Shown here in pieces: positions 49,201 to 60,244 of a stretch of 64,000 nt of DNA (within the stretch, counting starts at the first letter, position 1; every line of letters starts with the position of its first letter). This DNA is from Rhizomucor pusillus (lineage: Eukaryota; Mucoromycota; Mucoromycetes; Mucorales; Lichtheimiaceae): contig FWWN02000587.1 in the NCBI GenBank assembly GCA_900175165.2, positions 1-64,000 on the forward strand, in the 5' to 3' direction. The notes below the pieces were generated by a model. It did no database searches, was not told the DNA's origin, and saw nothing but the letters and a program-made list of their open reading frames with translations. The position numbers and the translations under genes are program-made.

Positions 49201-50245
49201 AAGTCATACACTTTAAGGTCTACAAACTTGCCATCATGCCAGTAACAGGATCAACTTGATCCAAGCTCCATACTGTCTCATCAGTAGCAATGTTGCAAAA
49301 ATATTCGCGCCCTTTTGGCGTAAATTTCCGCACCCAATTTGGTGGAAGCTGTAAAGGAAGGAAGGGTTCGTGTTATGATCTATATTAAAACAATGCCGTA
49401 AGGCCAAAATGCTTACTTACCTGCTCGTCGGCAGAGCGAGTCGTCAAGACACTGGGTGTAGATGTGGACCCTGATGTTACAGTGCCCCCGTTAATGTAGC
49501 TAACATCGTCCATCGCTCGTGTATTCTCTACTCTGTTGGGTGTTCTTGTCGGTCGGGATGGTCTGTTGTCATCGCATTCATCGTATGCATAATTTTTCTG
49601 GCCAAATGAGTTGGCTGTAGGGAGGGGATTGTCATATTGTTCGAATCTTTCGTTTGGAACTGAATATCGCATTTCCTTTGTCACAACATTGTAGTAATAC
49701 ACTTCTGATCCATCTTCCGTTGTCTGCAATATCCAATTTGACCGCTCTGTTTCGTTTTTCGATTGTGAGTCCGAGTCTCCGTAAGAATGAAGGTTGGCCG
49801 CACTGTTGCGATAATGGCGGGGAATTGTTTGTGTATCTGTCCAGGTACTATTACGCTACAAAGGGACGCGATTTCTTAAGAAAGCAGTTGAATACGTTCG
49901 TACCTGAATCGTACCTTCGGAGGCGGGGTATTGTAATCATTTCGGGAAATACTTGGAACATCTGCATCGTCTTCAATTACTTGCACATAGTTGCTAGGAA
50001 ACCATCCTCGTTTTCCATTGCACCTTTGATGTAGTACAGTTAGACTAGCTGATAATTTTCAAACAATAATGGAATCAAAAGAAAACATCTATAGCAGTAG
50101 CTGCTTACCAGCCGTCCCACCAGCCGGAGTCTAGCTGTGCAAGAACATCGATAACTGCGCCTTGCTCAAAGGATAACGAGGAGGCATCCGTGGAAACATA
50201 CGGGTAAAGCGCACATACTCGACAAATAACGTCGTTCGTCGTCAT
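46247..50245 (-). CDS. Ras guanine nucleotide exchange factor, SH3-WW-REM-RasGEF (Cdc25-like)
   Basis: Ten exons: 50245-50109, 50023-49915, 49855-49421, 49348-49232, 49177-47743, 47685-47520, 47460-46953, 46886-46794, 46728-46358, 46298-46247; 1140 residues. It should activate Ras by exchanging GDP for GTP. An N-terminal SH3 domain (ALYPYV, LDSGWWDGWCNGKRGWFPSNYV) is followed by one WW-like motif near residue 123 (WILQTTEDGSEVYYYN) and a second near 230 (LPPNWVRKFTPKGREYF). A long helical middle leads to the REM domain (FITTFLLTYRSF) and the catalytic RasGEF domain ([35 protein letters not shown]). The intron at 49178-49231 is modelled with a GC donor (ATG|GCAAGT). A weaker GT donor at 49227 with a different acceptor is possible and would change only the junction. 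Confidence 0.92.
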
Positions 50246-51540
50246 TTCGCGGCGCTTCGTGCCACAGTTTGGTGATGAATGCTGAGGAGGAGAATGTGAA
50301 CAGGCAGGAAGGAATGAGAACTACACGTTGACTTGGAGTGAACGGAGTAAAAAGAGGGGCCTGGGATAGACAATAAGTAGTGAAAGGGAGGTGCACTCGA
50401 CGACAGTGATCAGGAGAAAAAGCGTGGGGTGAGACGTCCATCCCGACATGGAAGAAGTTGAGGTTGCACAGCGTTCCTCAATGACTTCCCAACTTTGTCG
50501 CGCACCAATTTGGACGAAACACCCAAATCCTTTGCAAGAATCACATATAACCTGATACAAAAGCTATCTGCTCCTCATCCTACCCATTCGCTCCAGGGAA
50601 TCATGTACCGTAATTTAAATGGAAAATGCTCGAACCAAACAGAACGTGGTTGGTCAATGCAGTAAAAACTGTACCCCAAAAGACAATAAAAAAGTCTCGC
50701 CTGCGTTACCTTAATTAATCTTCTCTTTGCAGATCAAGAGCTTTTATTTGCAAAATCTACCATGCTTTTCGACTTCTCCGGAGCTATTTAACTTTTCAGT
50801 GCGTACAATTTATGTACAAATGTCACGACCCTCTTATGTGTAATGGTGCTGCTACCATTCGACAAGGGGAGGAACGGTGTTGTTGTCTTGGGAATAACTG
50901 TATGGTGCACAAATGGCAAGAGGTTCTGTATGTTACAAGAAGGCGAAGTCGCTTTGGGATCTCCAGCGCTGTACGATGCAAGCTCTATTGTACACCGGTT
51001 TCATATCCGAAAAAGCTCTGGCTCCCGTCACTTGTATTACAATGGAAAGAAGGTAAAAAAGGCTGTTCTAGTTGTATGCTCATGCATATCGGACATGGAA
51101 TACACCAAACGGTATACACGTAGATGCAAAGGGAATCTTATTGATATCATCCTATTAATCGCATGATAGTTATCGTGAGGAAGGCGAGAGTATGTTGATC
51201 CTATCAAGCTTTGTCAGAAGGCTAATAATATGCAGCCTGTGTGGGACAAAGGTCCATGCAGAGTGTATTGTCGTCCGGTTTATGAAAAATCAGTATGGAC
51301 TGCTTATTCATTATGTAATATAGAGATACATAAACTCATACGTCGAATACTATTTAAGATTTAGAGGACGTTGCTTACGACGAAAATTTACAATACAGTT
51401 TGAAACAGGAGTCGCATCTTTCATCAAGACTAATACAGAATCCTGTAACATGTACAAAGATTCCAACTGTAGTGAAATAATTTAATCACTTGAATGATAT
51501 ACTGTACAAGGAACGCCGCCAGCGTCGTGAAGATAATACA
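50246..51540. other. Intergenic region between the RasGEF start and CDS1 end
   Basis: About 1.3 kb. The frames at 50812-51166 show no motif, splice continuation or composition bias that would support a gene. Nothing else is recognised. Confidence 0.5.
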
Positions 51541-53263
51541 TTATATTTGGGAGATGAATTTTTCAACACTGCAGTTCTCGAGAACTGCAGCATCCAATAT
51601 GCCTTGGTTGACAAAGAAGGTCAATAGACTTTCCAACAGCTCCAGCTGCTCATTTACAGATAACGAGCCAATAATGGTAGCTAACACCTTTCCCACTGAC
51701 TGGTGATATGTCTAGCACAAGTGTATTAGCGGGATCATTTCATGTATGTATACGTTTGGATCAAGCATGGAAAAGTACCTTTATGAAACTTTGATAGTAG
51801 ATGTAAGCGAAAAGACCCATCAAAAATTGACAATCCATACGATCCGTCATGCCACCGTGACCTGGGATACTCTGGCCAAAATCCTTGATCTTGAATGCCC
51901 GTTTTACACCGCTAGCAAAGAAACCGCCAAAAGGAGCAATCAAGGATGCAAAGCAAGCCATTATAGCAGCATGGAAGTGGATAGGTGCGATCCACACTTG
52001 CTTAATATTCTATTGCAGATTAGCCGCGTTAGCGTACAAACATTTGTCTAACTTGTAGCAACTTACCAGAAAAGAAAGTACCTCAGGAAGGGCGTATGGT
52101 GCTAGGTGAAAGACCGGGTTGCCAGGGCTGCATGATTCTGGGTTCCAGGCCGTGGTTGCCAAATTCTACAAGCGATATAATAATATATCCGGTGTTTACA
52201 GTGTGAACATAGGTTGAGCAAACCTACCTTTGCAGGACAAGTCATATACTCGAATTGCATGAGCAAAGTGGACCACTTGAGCCTTAATGAGTATGAACCT
52301 CCTGGTCGTAATTTTGTGCGCACTTACAAGGATACTGAACACTAGTGTGCAAAGCCATGCACCCAAGAATCCCTCCACAGTCTTCTTCGGACTAAGCTGT
52401 ATAAGCTGCGTCCTGCCCCAAAAGAAGCCGCAGACATAGGCAAAGATATCGTTGCAAATTACGAGAGATGCCGGCAAAACGAACCTAAAGATGTAGGATA
52501 TGAGTGACCCGTCATGAATAATGCGTGAGCGCATATGTACTCACCATATTAGACCTTCCAGAATATTATTGACGATAAAGTGGCTCTGGACAGTAATTAA
52601 GATAAGAGCCATATGTGTCCAGCCGAACTGAGCAAACTGCCTCTTATACTGTCCTTTGCGAAGATTTGCAACAAAAAATACAAATCCTGAGAAATGCATC
52701 GTGAGTCCACTGCAGATCATCAAGCCGTGTGGGCATTACCGATAACATAAAGGACGAAACTGATAAATCGATGATGGGTAGCAAACGGCAAAAGGAAAGC
52801 ATCCACAAGGATAATTTGCTGGAAGTAATAAATAATGGATTCACCGTAAAGGAAGTACATGGTCGACACTAAAAAATACCTTGTGTATGCGGTAGGCGTC
52901 AGTACTAGGAACTTAAAGCTCACTTTTTCAGTTAGCTCACCAGCTAATTGTCTTGTGCCAGCGCATATTTTTCTCCTTCGCAGGACCCTGCGCGATCTGC
53001 ACAACTTCTCCATACACGATCGTCTGAATGGCCATGACCATCAAGATTACCCAAACATGCCCAGAAGCTAAAACAGCAAAGAATCCGCCAATCATTAAGA
53101 ATGTCGTTGTAGTTCGCAACCACCAGTTTTGCCACTTCTTGGCAGTAGGTTCTGCAGCGAGCAGCACAGTCTCCTTTTCCTGATCGTCATTCAGGGCGAT
53201 TGTGGATTCGGCCTTCTTGGTTGGTTGTCGTGACTGTATGGAACCGCGCCTTTTGTAGCGCAT
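51541..53263 (-). CDS. CDS1: Phosphatidate cytidylyltransferase (CDP-diacylglycerol synthase)
   Basis: Eight exons: 53263-52941, 52879-52740, 52686-52545, 52484-52328, 52275-52228, 52165-52067, 52000-51779, 51711-51541; 433 residues. The enzyme makes CDP-diacylglycerol from phosphatidic acid and CTP in the ER, feeding phosphatidylinositol, phosphatidylserine and cardiolipin synthesis. It has several membrane segments, [24 protein letters not shown], the [13 protein letters not shown] block and the family signature [18 protein letters not shown] near the C-terminus. All introns are GT-AG and phases close. PLD elsewhere in the window makes its substrate phosphatidic acid, though no regulatory link is shown. 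Confidence 0.97.
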
Positions 53264-53468
53264 GTTATGTGTGAAAGAAAAGGTGAATATGCTTTCTGCG
53301 AGCGCACAGGCTTTTCAACGTGCTTGGAGCAACTTTTTTTTTCTTGGGGGTCATTTCGCGTTACACGAACAACCATGTGAAGAAGATGATAGCGTGGGGT
53401 CGCTCTTTAATGCATTCTACTTTTCCTCTATGTATAATAAAAAGCGTACATGTACATGATGATATGCT

Positions 53469-54964
53469 TTAGTCGTCCCCCTCCTCCTCGGGGGTATGGG
53501 TGACATCGTAGTGTTTACCACGAATGCCCCAGATGCCCCAGTTTGCGAAAATAGTCTCGCGCAAGTCCATCAAATTCACATCGCGCTTCAGACTACGGAA
53601 GTGGTTCACGGTAGGTTTCAGGACCCAGTCGAATTCTCCTTGATAATCTTGCTCGACAGCCTCAATGTCGTTCGCAACGTCCGCTTCGTCGAAGCCTGTC
53701 AAGAATATTGCACATTTTGTCTCCAGAGCTTTCTCGATGGACATTTTCCATCCTTCACGTGCAGAAGCATGTCCAATGCCTGGCGAGAACAAGAAGAATA
53801 CGTCCGTGTATGGGTCGAATTTTTCAATTTGTTCGTGATATTCGTGATACATGCTATTGTCGTAGGTGAACATGAGACGTTCGTTGTAGGACTTTGTATG
53901 CGGTTTTCCAGCTGGAGGAAGTGCATCCGGGCCGACAAAGTGAATGTGGAATGGTGTATGTGGGAAAAGATACGCCAATTGCAACCAAATGTACGGCGGT
54001 AGTGATGCCTCTGCTCGAGCGCCAACAATATACAGGTTGATCGTTTCTGTCCGCACCAAAGTCACGCCATCCTTTGCTACTTCATTCCTAGGATACAGAA
54101 TGGTACGAAGAGCTGCAATAAAGATATCGTTGGTCCCAATGGTTTTCCTCAGATTGAAATATGCTTACCAGATATTGAGCGCATTCCTTCAGGAGTGATT
54201 TCTTTTCCAAGGACGTAAGGACATGACTGATGTAGCACTGATGCAACAGTAATGGGATAGGTTAAAAGTTTGGAGACATGTCGCATAGATCGATCCGAGT
54301 CCATAGATGGGAAACTACGAGTGTAAAAGAATGTATCCCAGCTTGCCATGTTAACCGTTTCATCAAAGCCCTGAGCACCTTTATCATCCCTTTAAATATT
54401 AGTACTTTTGGCAGATGGCTGATATTAACACTTACTCGGAAACTCAAATTCTTTCATTGGTCTTCCTGAACGTAAATCGTGATCATCCTCATTTTGCTCT
54501 CGTAGTATATGGCAAAGCTCATGGTGATGGGCCTCCTTGCCTAAGTTGTAATGTTCTTCACTGCAATGCGTTGGATATCCACAATCAGGGCATTCATATA
54601 CAGGAGGTCGTTTGTCTTCCTTGTCTTCGTGCGTGTCACAAACTGGGCAGACACCGTACTTGTTTATAATAGCAGCGCGGTCGCGTAACTCTGGAATGGG
54701 CGATTTTGAAAGCTTGTGGAAGAGGTTATCTGGGGCGAGCTTGATCTTGTTGCCATCGTCAGCATTTTTTTCGATGTTCTTCGAATTACCAAGAAGGCCT
54801 CGCAAGGAAATGAAACGTTTATGAAGTGCTGCTGGTTCACAGGCAACGCTGGCACCGATCTTTGGTTGAATCCTTGAACGGCAGCCAGCAACAGTGCTTC
54901 TACAACTGGAGACCGAGAGACCTATCCTCCGTGACGTTACGCCGAGTCGTCTCCACCCGTTCAT
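53469..54964 (-). CDS. MSS51: Mss51-like mitochondrial protein (COX1 translation/assembly), zinc finger
   Basis: Three exons: 54964-54432, 54389-54169, 54112-53469; 465 residues. Mss51 activates translation of mitochondrial COX1 mRNA and chaperones the new Cox1. A basic N-terminal presequence (RRLGVTSRRIGL) is followed by the Mss51 zinc finger (CPVC near residue 110, then CPDCGYPTHCSEEH) and the MYND-related C-terminal domain with ETINLYIVGARAE and HIHFVGPDALPP. The protein ends in an acidic tail. For the first intron the donor GTGTTA at 54431 is used, because the overlapping GTAAGT four bases earlier would leave the wrong phase. Identity is good; exact function follows the family. Confidence 0.9.
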
Positions 54965-55143
54965 GGCACGCGATAAGTTGACAGCACGCAGAACGAAACA
55001 AACTCACACCACCCTCAACCGCAAAATGCATTCCGCCGTCACGAACTTGACAGCTCGGAGATTTGCTTAACTCGCGAATATTGAAGATGGATGTAAAAGA
55101 TGAAAAGTATTTAATGCAGTCTATGTTCTATACATTATTACAT

Positions 55144-56081
55144 TTAATCCTGGCCAAATTCTTCTGCAATTTCCTTTCCACGGCTCTCTGCAGCGTTGAG
55201 TGCATCTTCCATAATCTTCCTGATATTTGCTGTCTCCATACTCTTAATAGCTGCTTCTGTGGTTCCATTGGGAGACGTAACCTTTTGTCGCAAGGTTGCC
55301 AAGTCATCCTCAGATTCCAAAGCCATTTTGCCTGCACCCAAGCAAGTCTGTAGAGTAAGAGCCTTAGCATCTGCTTCCGAAAGACCAGCCGCAACAGCAG
55401 CATCCTCTAGGAGAAGATAGCATAATTCAACTTTTCTGTATCCGATTCACAAAATCTTCGTCACTTACGCATGGCTTCCATAATTAAGAAGAAATAAGCT
55501 GGTCCACTTCCACTCACAGCAGTAACAGTATCTATCAGAGCCTCATTGTCCACCCATGCAACTTGCTTGGACACAGCGCGCATGATGTCTTCAGCCGTCT
55601 TTTTGTGTGTATCATTAACGCTTGCAGTAGGATACAAGCCGACTGCACCTTCGCCAATTAAAGCTGGAGTGTTTGGCATACAGCGAATAAGAGGTACATT
55701 TCCTGCTGCATCGAGCCATCGAAGGATATCTCCAGTGCGAATTCCTGCTGCAATTGATATGACGAGCACTTGTCTTCCAGCCAAATCAAGTCCTTGCACA
55801 ACTGTACGAAGCACTTGGGGCTTCACTGCCAATATGATTACATTTGCACCTTGGATAGCATCGTTATTATCGGCTGTACTGTAAACTTCGGGATACTTTG
55901 ATTTCATATAATTGCGACGTGCTTCGAACGGCTCGGAAAACCGTAATCGCGAAGAAGGGTGGCCACTTGCGTAAAGTCCTCCAAGGATCGCTTCTGCCAT
56001 GTTTCCAGCACCAATGAATGCAATCACGGGTTTGTCTCCTGATTCATTGATCTGAGTATGCTCGTTAGCTGTTGGAACCAT
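55144..56081 (-). CDS. PRO3: Pyrroline-5-carboxylate reductase
   Basis: Two exons: 56081-55469 and 55406-55144; 291 residues. It catalyses the last step of proline synthesis, NAD(P)H-dependent reduction of pyrroline-5-carboxylate. The N-terminal Rossmann motif FIGAGNMAEAI, LAVKPQVL, IRCMPNTPALIGEG, AVSGSGPAYFF and the C-terminal VTSPNGTTEAAI (the family P5CR signature region) are all intact. The start codon faces SDH5 across a 139-nt divergent promoter. Very secure. Confidence 0.97.
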
Positions 56082-56220
56082 TATCGCACTGCAAGATAGG
56101 AAAGAACCGATCTGACACGTTGGAGCAGATCATCAGTTTTTTGAAAGCCAGGCGATTCGTGTTACTGCCGCGCTGCCGGTGGTGCGGACCCCTTGTACTT
56201 TGACCTTCAGCCAAACAACA

Positions 56221-56718
56221 ATGTCATTCCTCGCACTACGTTCAAGAAGAATTTTCACAGCTGCTCCTGCAATATTACGACAGTTTTCCTCTTCGCCTTC
56301 CCGCTTGTCGAAAAACAGTGGCGATCCTTACCCAGATCTTGGCATCCGCCATGCTCCACAAATGGATATTGACAGTCCCTATCCAAACCTGCCACCTATT
56401 CCTCGTCCGAACGAACCTTTGGAAAAGAAAAGAGCTCGACTTGTATATCAGTCCCGGAAGAGGGGCATATTGGAGACCGACTTGTTGCTGTCAACATTTG
56501 CGAACAAACACTTAAAGGAATTTGACTTGAAGCAGCTGGAAGAATACGACAAGCTTTTGGATGAACCAGACTGGGATATCTTTTACTGGGCCACAGGTAA
56601 AAAGACGGTCCCAGAACGTTGGAAGGGTAGCAAAGTACTAGAAATGATCCGCGAACATTCAAAGAACGAGGAGAAGGTCGTCTTGAGGATGCCAGATTTG
56701 GACTTTGAACAAAAATAG
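56221..56718 (+). CDS. SDH5: Succinate dehydrogenase assembly factor 2 (Sdh5/SDHAF2)
   Basis: Single exon, 165 residues. Sdh5/SDHAF2 promotes covalent attachment of FAD to the Sdh1 flavoprotein in the mitochondrial matrix. A mitochondrial presequence ([20 protein letters not shown]) is followed by the conserved core [36 protein letters not shown] and a charged C-terminus. The ATG at 56221 is chosen because the presequence starts there; an upstream in-frame extension lacks an ATG. It shares a short divergent promoter with PRO3. Confidence 0.95.
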   Translation: MSFLALRSRRIFTAAPAILRQFSSSPSRLSKNSGDPYPDLGIRHAPQMDIDSPYPNLPPIPRPNEPLEKKRARLVYQSRKRGILETDLLLSTFANKHLKEFDLKQLEEYDKLLDEPDWDIFYWATGKKTVPERWKGSKVLEMIREHSKNEEKVVLRMPDLDFEQK

Positions 56719-57314
56719 ACAGGATATTCTCAAGTATTTGTACATAATTTTTTACATTCAAAAGAGAGTATCAATTTTCTTCCAAACTCTTTTTTTTCTC
56801 GCTGCAATGATCTTCTTCTGACTTTTATGCATATGGCTATGCAAATCAATGGAAACCTGCAGACATATGCAGACGCTAGATACTGGCAAATATGGACAGG
56901 CACTTTGTGAGCATGTCACAGCATGGTTTTCCACCCCACCCCTTCGCTTCTTTTAACCGGTATGAAGCCAATATCATAAGCTCTTTTTTACGACACGATA
57001 ATAGAAAAGTAAATCAAGACAGATTCTTTATTTGAAAGCAAATATCCACTGTCTTTCCCTTCTGCTTCTGCAGTATTCTAACAGAGAGAGCTCTGTAATG
57101 GGCCTATCGCCTTACAATATCCGCATAAAAGGCCATCTTTGTAACCGAGAGGCTATGGACCTGTCCTGGTGTCTCCATTTTGATTGTTCGGTTATATGCT
57201 GCAACCTGCCTTTCTCTTTCGCTGTGATAATCGTCATTGACATGGCAAATCCATCCATTACTCAACAAATATCGGTCTGCAGTTATAATTTTCCCGCCAG
57301 AGGTTGAGACAACT
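56719..57314. other. Convergent intergenic region
   Basis: About 600 nt between the ends of SDH5 and SMN1, including both 3' UTRs. No coding signal is convincing. Confidence 0.5.
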
Positions 57315-58082
57315 TCAGTTCTGACTTGGCGGATTTCTAGAATGACTTCTGCGCCCTTGAAGATATCCAGTATAATATCCTGCATAGTACCAAGCCATTA
57401 TCATTTGAGTGTAGTTACCTGGTAAAATAATATTAACAACAGCTTTCCATCGACCAAATAATTAATTTGTTCCTTACCATGTGGTATTGACTGGTTGGGA
57501 TAGAATGGAGGATGGACGTTACACGCCAGGGGAGGCATTTGAGGAGGCTTTGGGAGCTTAGCCTTCGATAAATTAGTGTTATCTGGAACACAAGGCTCGT
57601 CTATCTTCATCTTCTTGCTGCTATTAACGAATGAGTAAGTGCACAGCTTCGTTTAAAACTGGTACCATGGATTGATTACACTGCAGATTTTTCCTTTGAT
57701 TTCTTCTTTGATTCATGCGTGCTGAAGGGAGGAGCATCCTCCTTGCCATGTTTTCGCTGAAGTCAATCGTTTAATAGCTAGATTCCATATAAACTGTCAG
57801 CAACTGTTTTAACTCACACGATATTCTGCCAGAGCAGCATCCCAGTGCGCGATCAATTCTGTGTCGTCCCATGCATCTTCGTCCTATGTTACAATATTAG
57901 TGTCTACAGAGTGACTCTCGACAGGCGTAAAAGCTTACTGTACTACCGTCTGCAGTGTAGATTACTTGACCAACTTGTGGGACCCAATCCGAACCAGTAT
58001 CCATCAGTTTGAAACACTGCTGACCCGGCTTCCGGCACTCCTGGATTCCCCTCTCTGAGTGACTGTCGATAGCTGTGTTCAT
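57315..58082 (-). CDS. SMN1: Survival motor neuron protein homologue (SMN)
   Basis: Five exons: 58082-57939, 57883-57818, 57756-57680, 57620-57478, 57418-57315; 177 residues. SMN oligomers with Gemin2 assemble Sm cores on spliceosomal snRNAs. The Gemin2-binding helix is clear (DEDAWDDTELIAHWDAALAEY region, residues 49-69), as is the C-terminal YG box (QMIMAWYYAGYYTGYLQG) that drives oligomerisation. Between them lie Lys-rich and Pro-rich linkers; no Tudor domain is visible, as in the short fission yeast Smn1. The junction between exons 3 and 4 has alternative donors and acceptors a few bases apart, and the N-terminal 48 residues are family-atypical. Confidence 0.88.
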
Positions 58083-59188
58083 TGGCCGTCAGGGTCACAA
58101 CACGCGTTTCGGCATAACAATCCTGCCTACATCTATACAGCCGACTACGATTAGGCTCCCGCGTTGGTTTGAAAACCGAGTGACCTTGATATTTGCGATT
58201 GTCATGCTAGCTTTACATTTGACTCTGAGGAAGTTATGACCGTTGATTAAGAATGAAACGTGCCAGCATGCAAACTGGAACTCCAAAGGGACATACAGGG
58301 CGCAAGCAAACTCTTCAACTTCCATTATTGACAAAGCTATACCAGGAGCAAAAGTGGAAGTGACCCAAGCGCTATGTTTGCAATCGTTCAGGCAAACTAG
58401 TTGAAACGCCTACATGCCTTCACTTTCTTCTATCATCGTCATCTGTTATCCCTTTCCCTGTTATATTGAAATAATACTTTTGCAAGCATATTGAAATGAA
58501 AGTCAAGGGATTTCTCCATAATTTCTCTTATCTATGTAGATGACTTGGTTAATCCTGCTGTTCTGACAGCCTTACCAAAACACTTAGGCATTAATTTTAG
58601 GAGCTTTAAGACTACTTGCGTCATCATTGGGGAAATTTATTGAAGCCCTTTACGATTCCTATTCCCCGAAACCTGCCCAAGATTACTCGAATCAAACGTC
58701 TCCCACACAGTTCTTCCTCGATCACCACATAGTTTACCTTGACAATGCTCCAAACAGTATACAAAGCAAAGAATTTAGGCTGCAGTGTAATTTGGGCGTT
58801 TTAATCTCAATCTTATCTGGTATTCTAGCTGGCATCATGTTTAGCACCGATATCAAGTTGACTTGTTCAAAGCTTTGTCTAAATCATTGCTCTTTGCGTT
58901 TGAGGTCACTTGGCGTTGCACTGCGGTCCAGCGCAGGTCGCCGTTAGTATAGCCACACCATTCTTTGCCGCAGTGATGTCCGAAATCGTTTAGGTACGAG
59001 AGAAGATGAAGTTAACATGAGATGTCGCAGCCAATGAAATTCAATGGTGCTGTTTCAAAAAATACCTGTCGCATTTCTAGAAATAGATGTCGCCTACGTA
59101 AGAAATCCAATTGTCGCATGCTCAGAAAAAGGTTGCCGCTGGGAATTCTTATATTAGCTGCAGTTGTATTCACTATTTACAACCAAAC
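58083..59188. other. Region upstream of SMN1 and transposon 5' flank
   Basis: About 1.1 kb. Open frames at 58095-58334 (minus) and 58627-58947 (plus) lack recognisable domains. The right end (59023-59117) has four copies of TGTCGC spaced 44, 21 and 24 nt apart, just before the transposase remnant, and may include its 5' terminal or subterminal sequence. Confidence 0.4.
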
Positions 59189-60244
59189 ATGAGTGCTCGA
59201 TTTTTATACGAATATAGACAAGGAAACGTTGTCGATGAGAATGGTAGACCTGAGTCCATGGACTATATCGTTGACCAAGAACAGTTTGCTCTCGAAACGA
59301 TTAGTTCTCATTCTCAATATTTGCAAAGAAACCTGCAGAGAATTCACCTCGAGCTAACGCAATGCAAGTAGATAAGCCTAGAGATTAAGACTCTCGTATG
59401 AGAGAAGTGACCGAAAAGCGTACTTATACTGCTTACTCTGCAGGACAAGGCTAGGTTTTTCAAACTGAAGATTGAGAAGCGTATGAGTGCTTCGGCTGCT
59501 GCAAAGCAGTTAAGAATTCATGTGCGCACAGCTCAAAGATAGGTCAAACAGAATGAGGAGTTTCCCGATAGCATCTTTGAGAGTGGGAAAAAGAAAGGTC
59601 GTAGACGCATTCTGACTGAGGAACATATAACGGCCGTTATTGAGCATATTGATGCTAAACCCTCAGCTGTAGTTGCCGAAGTAACTGAGCATTTAATGCG
59701 GAAGTTCGATGGTCTTAATGTCAGCCCTAGCACTGTCTACATCTTCATGAGAACAGACTGCAATCTTTCACTTAGACAGGCAGAGCTTCAGTCCGTGGAG
59801 AGAAACAAACCAGAAAAGATTGAGGAACGACATGATTGGGTTCGCAAGTGGGAACAAACTGACATGGACTTCATGACCAACTGTGTGTTTCTTGATGAGT
59901 CTGCTTTTCATATAACTATGAACCGTACGAGGACCTGGTCTAAGAAAGGTATTCCTGCTGTTGTTATAGTGCTGACGACGAGAGCGAAGATCACGAGTAT
60001 TTTAGGTGCTATCTCTGCTTCAGGTTTAATTAAAGTAAGCTTGAGAATACCAAAACCTATGAAGAAGAGAAAGGCTGGACAGGAGTCTGGATACTTGAGT
60101 ACTGGTACAGTTATGGGACACTATATTAGCTTTTTGAAAGATACTTTGGATGAAATGGGACAAATATCTACAAATGAAAGGTCACTATCTCGTTATGGAT
60201 AATGCTCCTATACACAAGTCTGAAGATTTAACGAAGTACAGATA
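59189..60244 (+). pseudogene. Broken Tc1/mariner-type DDE transposase
   Basis: The fragments together show an N-terminal element-specific segment, a helix-turn-helix region (MSASAAAKQLRIHVRTAQR and GRRRILTEEHITAVIEHI), the first catalytic Asp in VFLDESAFH and the second in LVMDNAPIHK. Lesions seen: a stop near 59369, a frame change near 59450, a TAG at 59540-59542 where related proteins have Trp, a frame change near 60150-60160, and loss of everything after SEDLTKY at about 60244, including the third acidic residue. It cannot make active transposase. Terminal repeats were not identified with confidence, and the 3' end appears replaced by unrelated sequence. Confidence 0.85.
59189..60244 (+). 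mobile_element. Tc1/mariner element remnant
   Basis: The transposase pseudogene defines this inactive DNA transposon copy. The coordinates cover only the recognisable coding part, since no TA target duplication or matching inverted termini were found. Confidence 0.7.

Noticed and set aside
49226..49227. GT donor (GTTTGT) for the RasGEF intron near 49.2 kb
   Set aside because: It is a weak donor needing a different acceptor; the GC donor with GCAAGT is preferred but not proven.
50812..51166. Two overlapping open frames in the RasGEF-CDS1 gap
   Set aside because: No motif, no splice continuation and overlapping frames of equal quality suggest chance.
58627..58947. A second transposase remnant based on HHIVYLDNAP
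   Set aside because: The short resemblance to the DNAP motif is not supported by any other transposase segment in the same frame.
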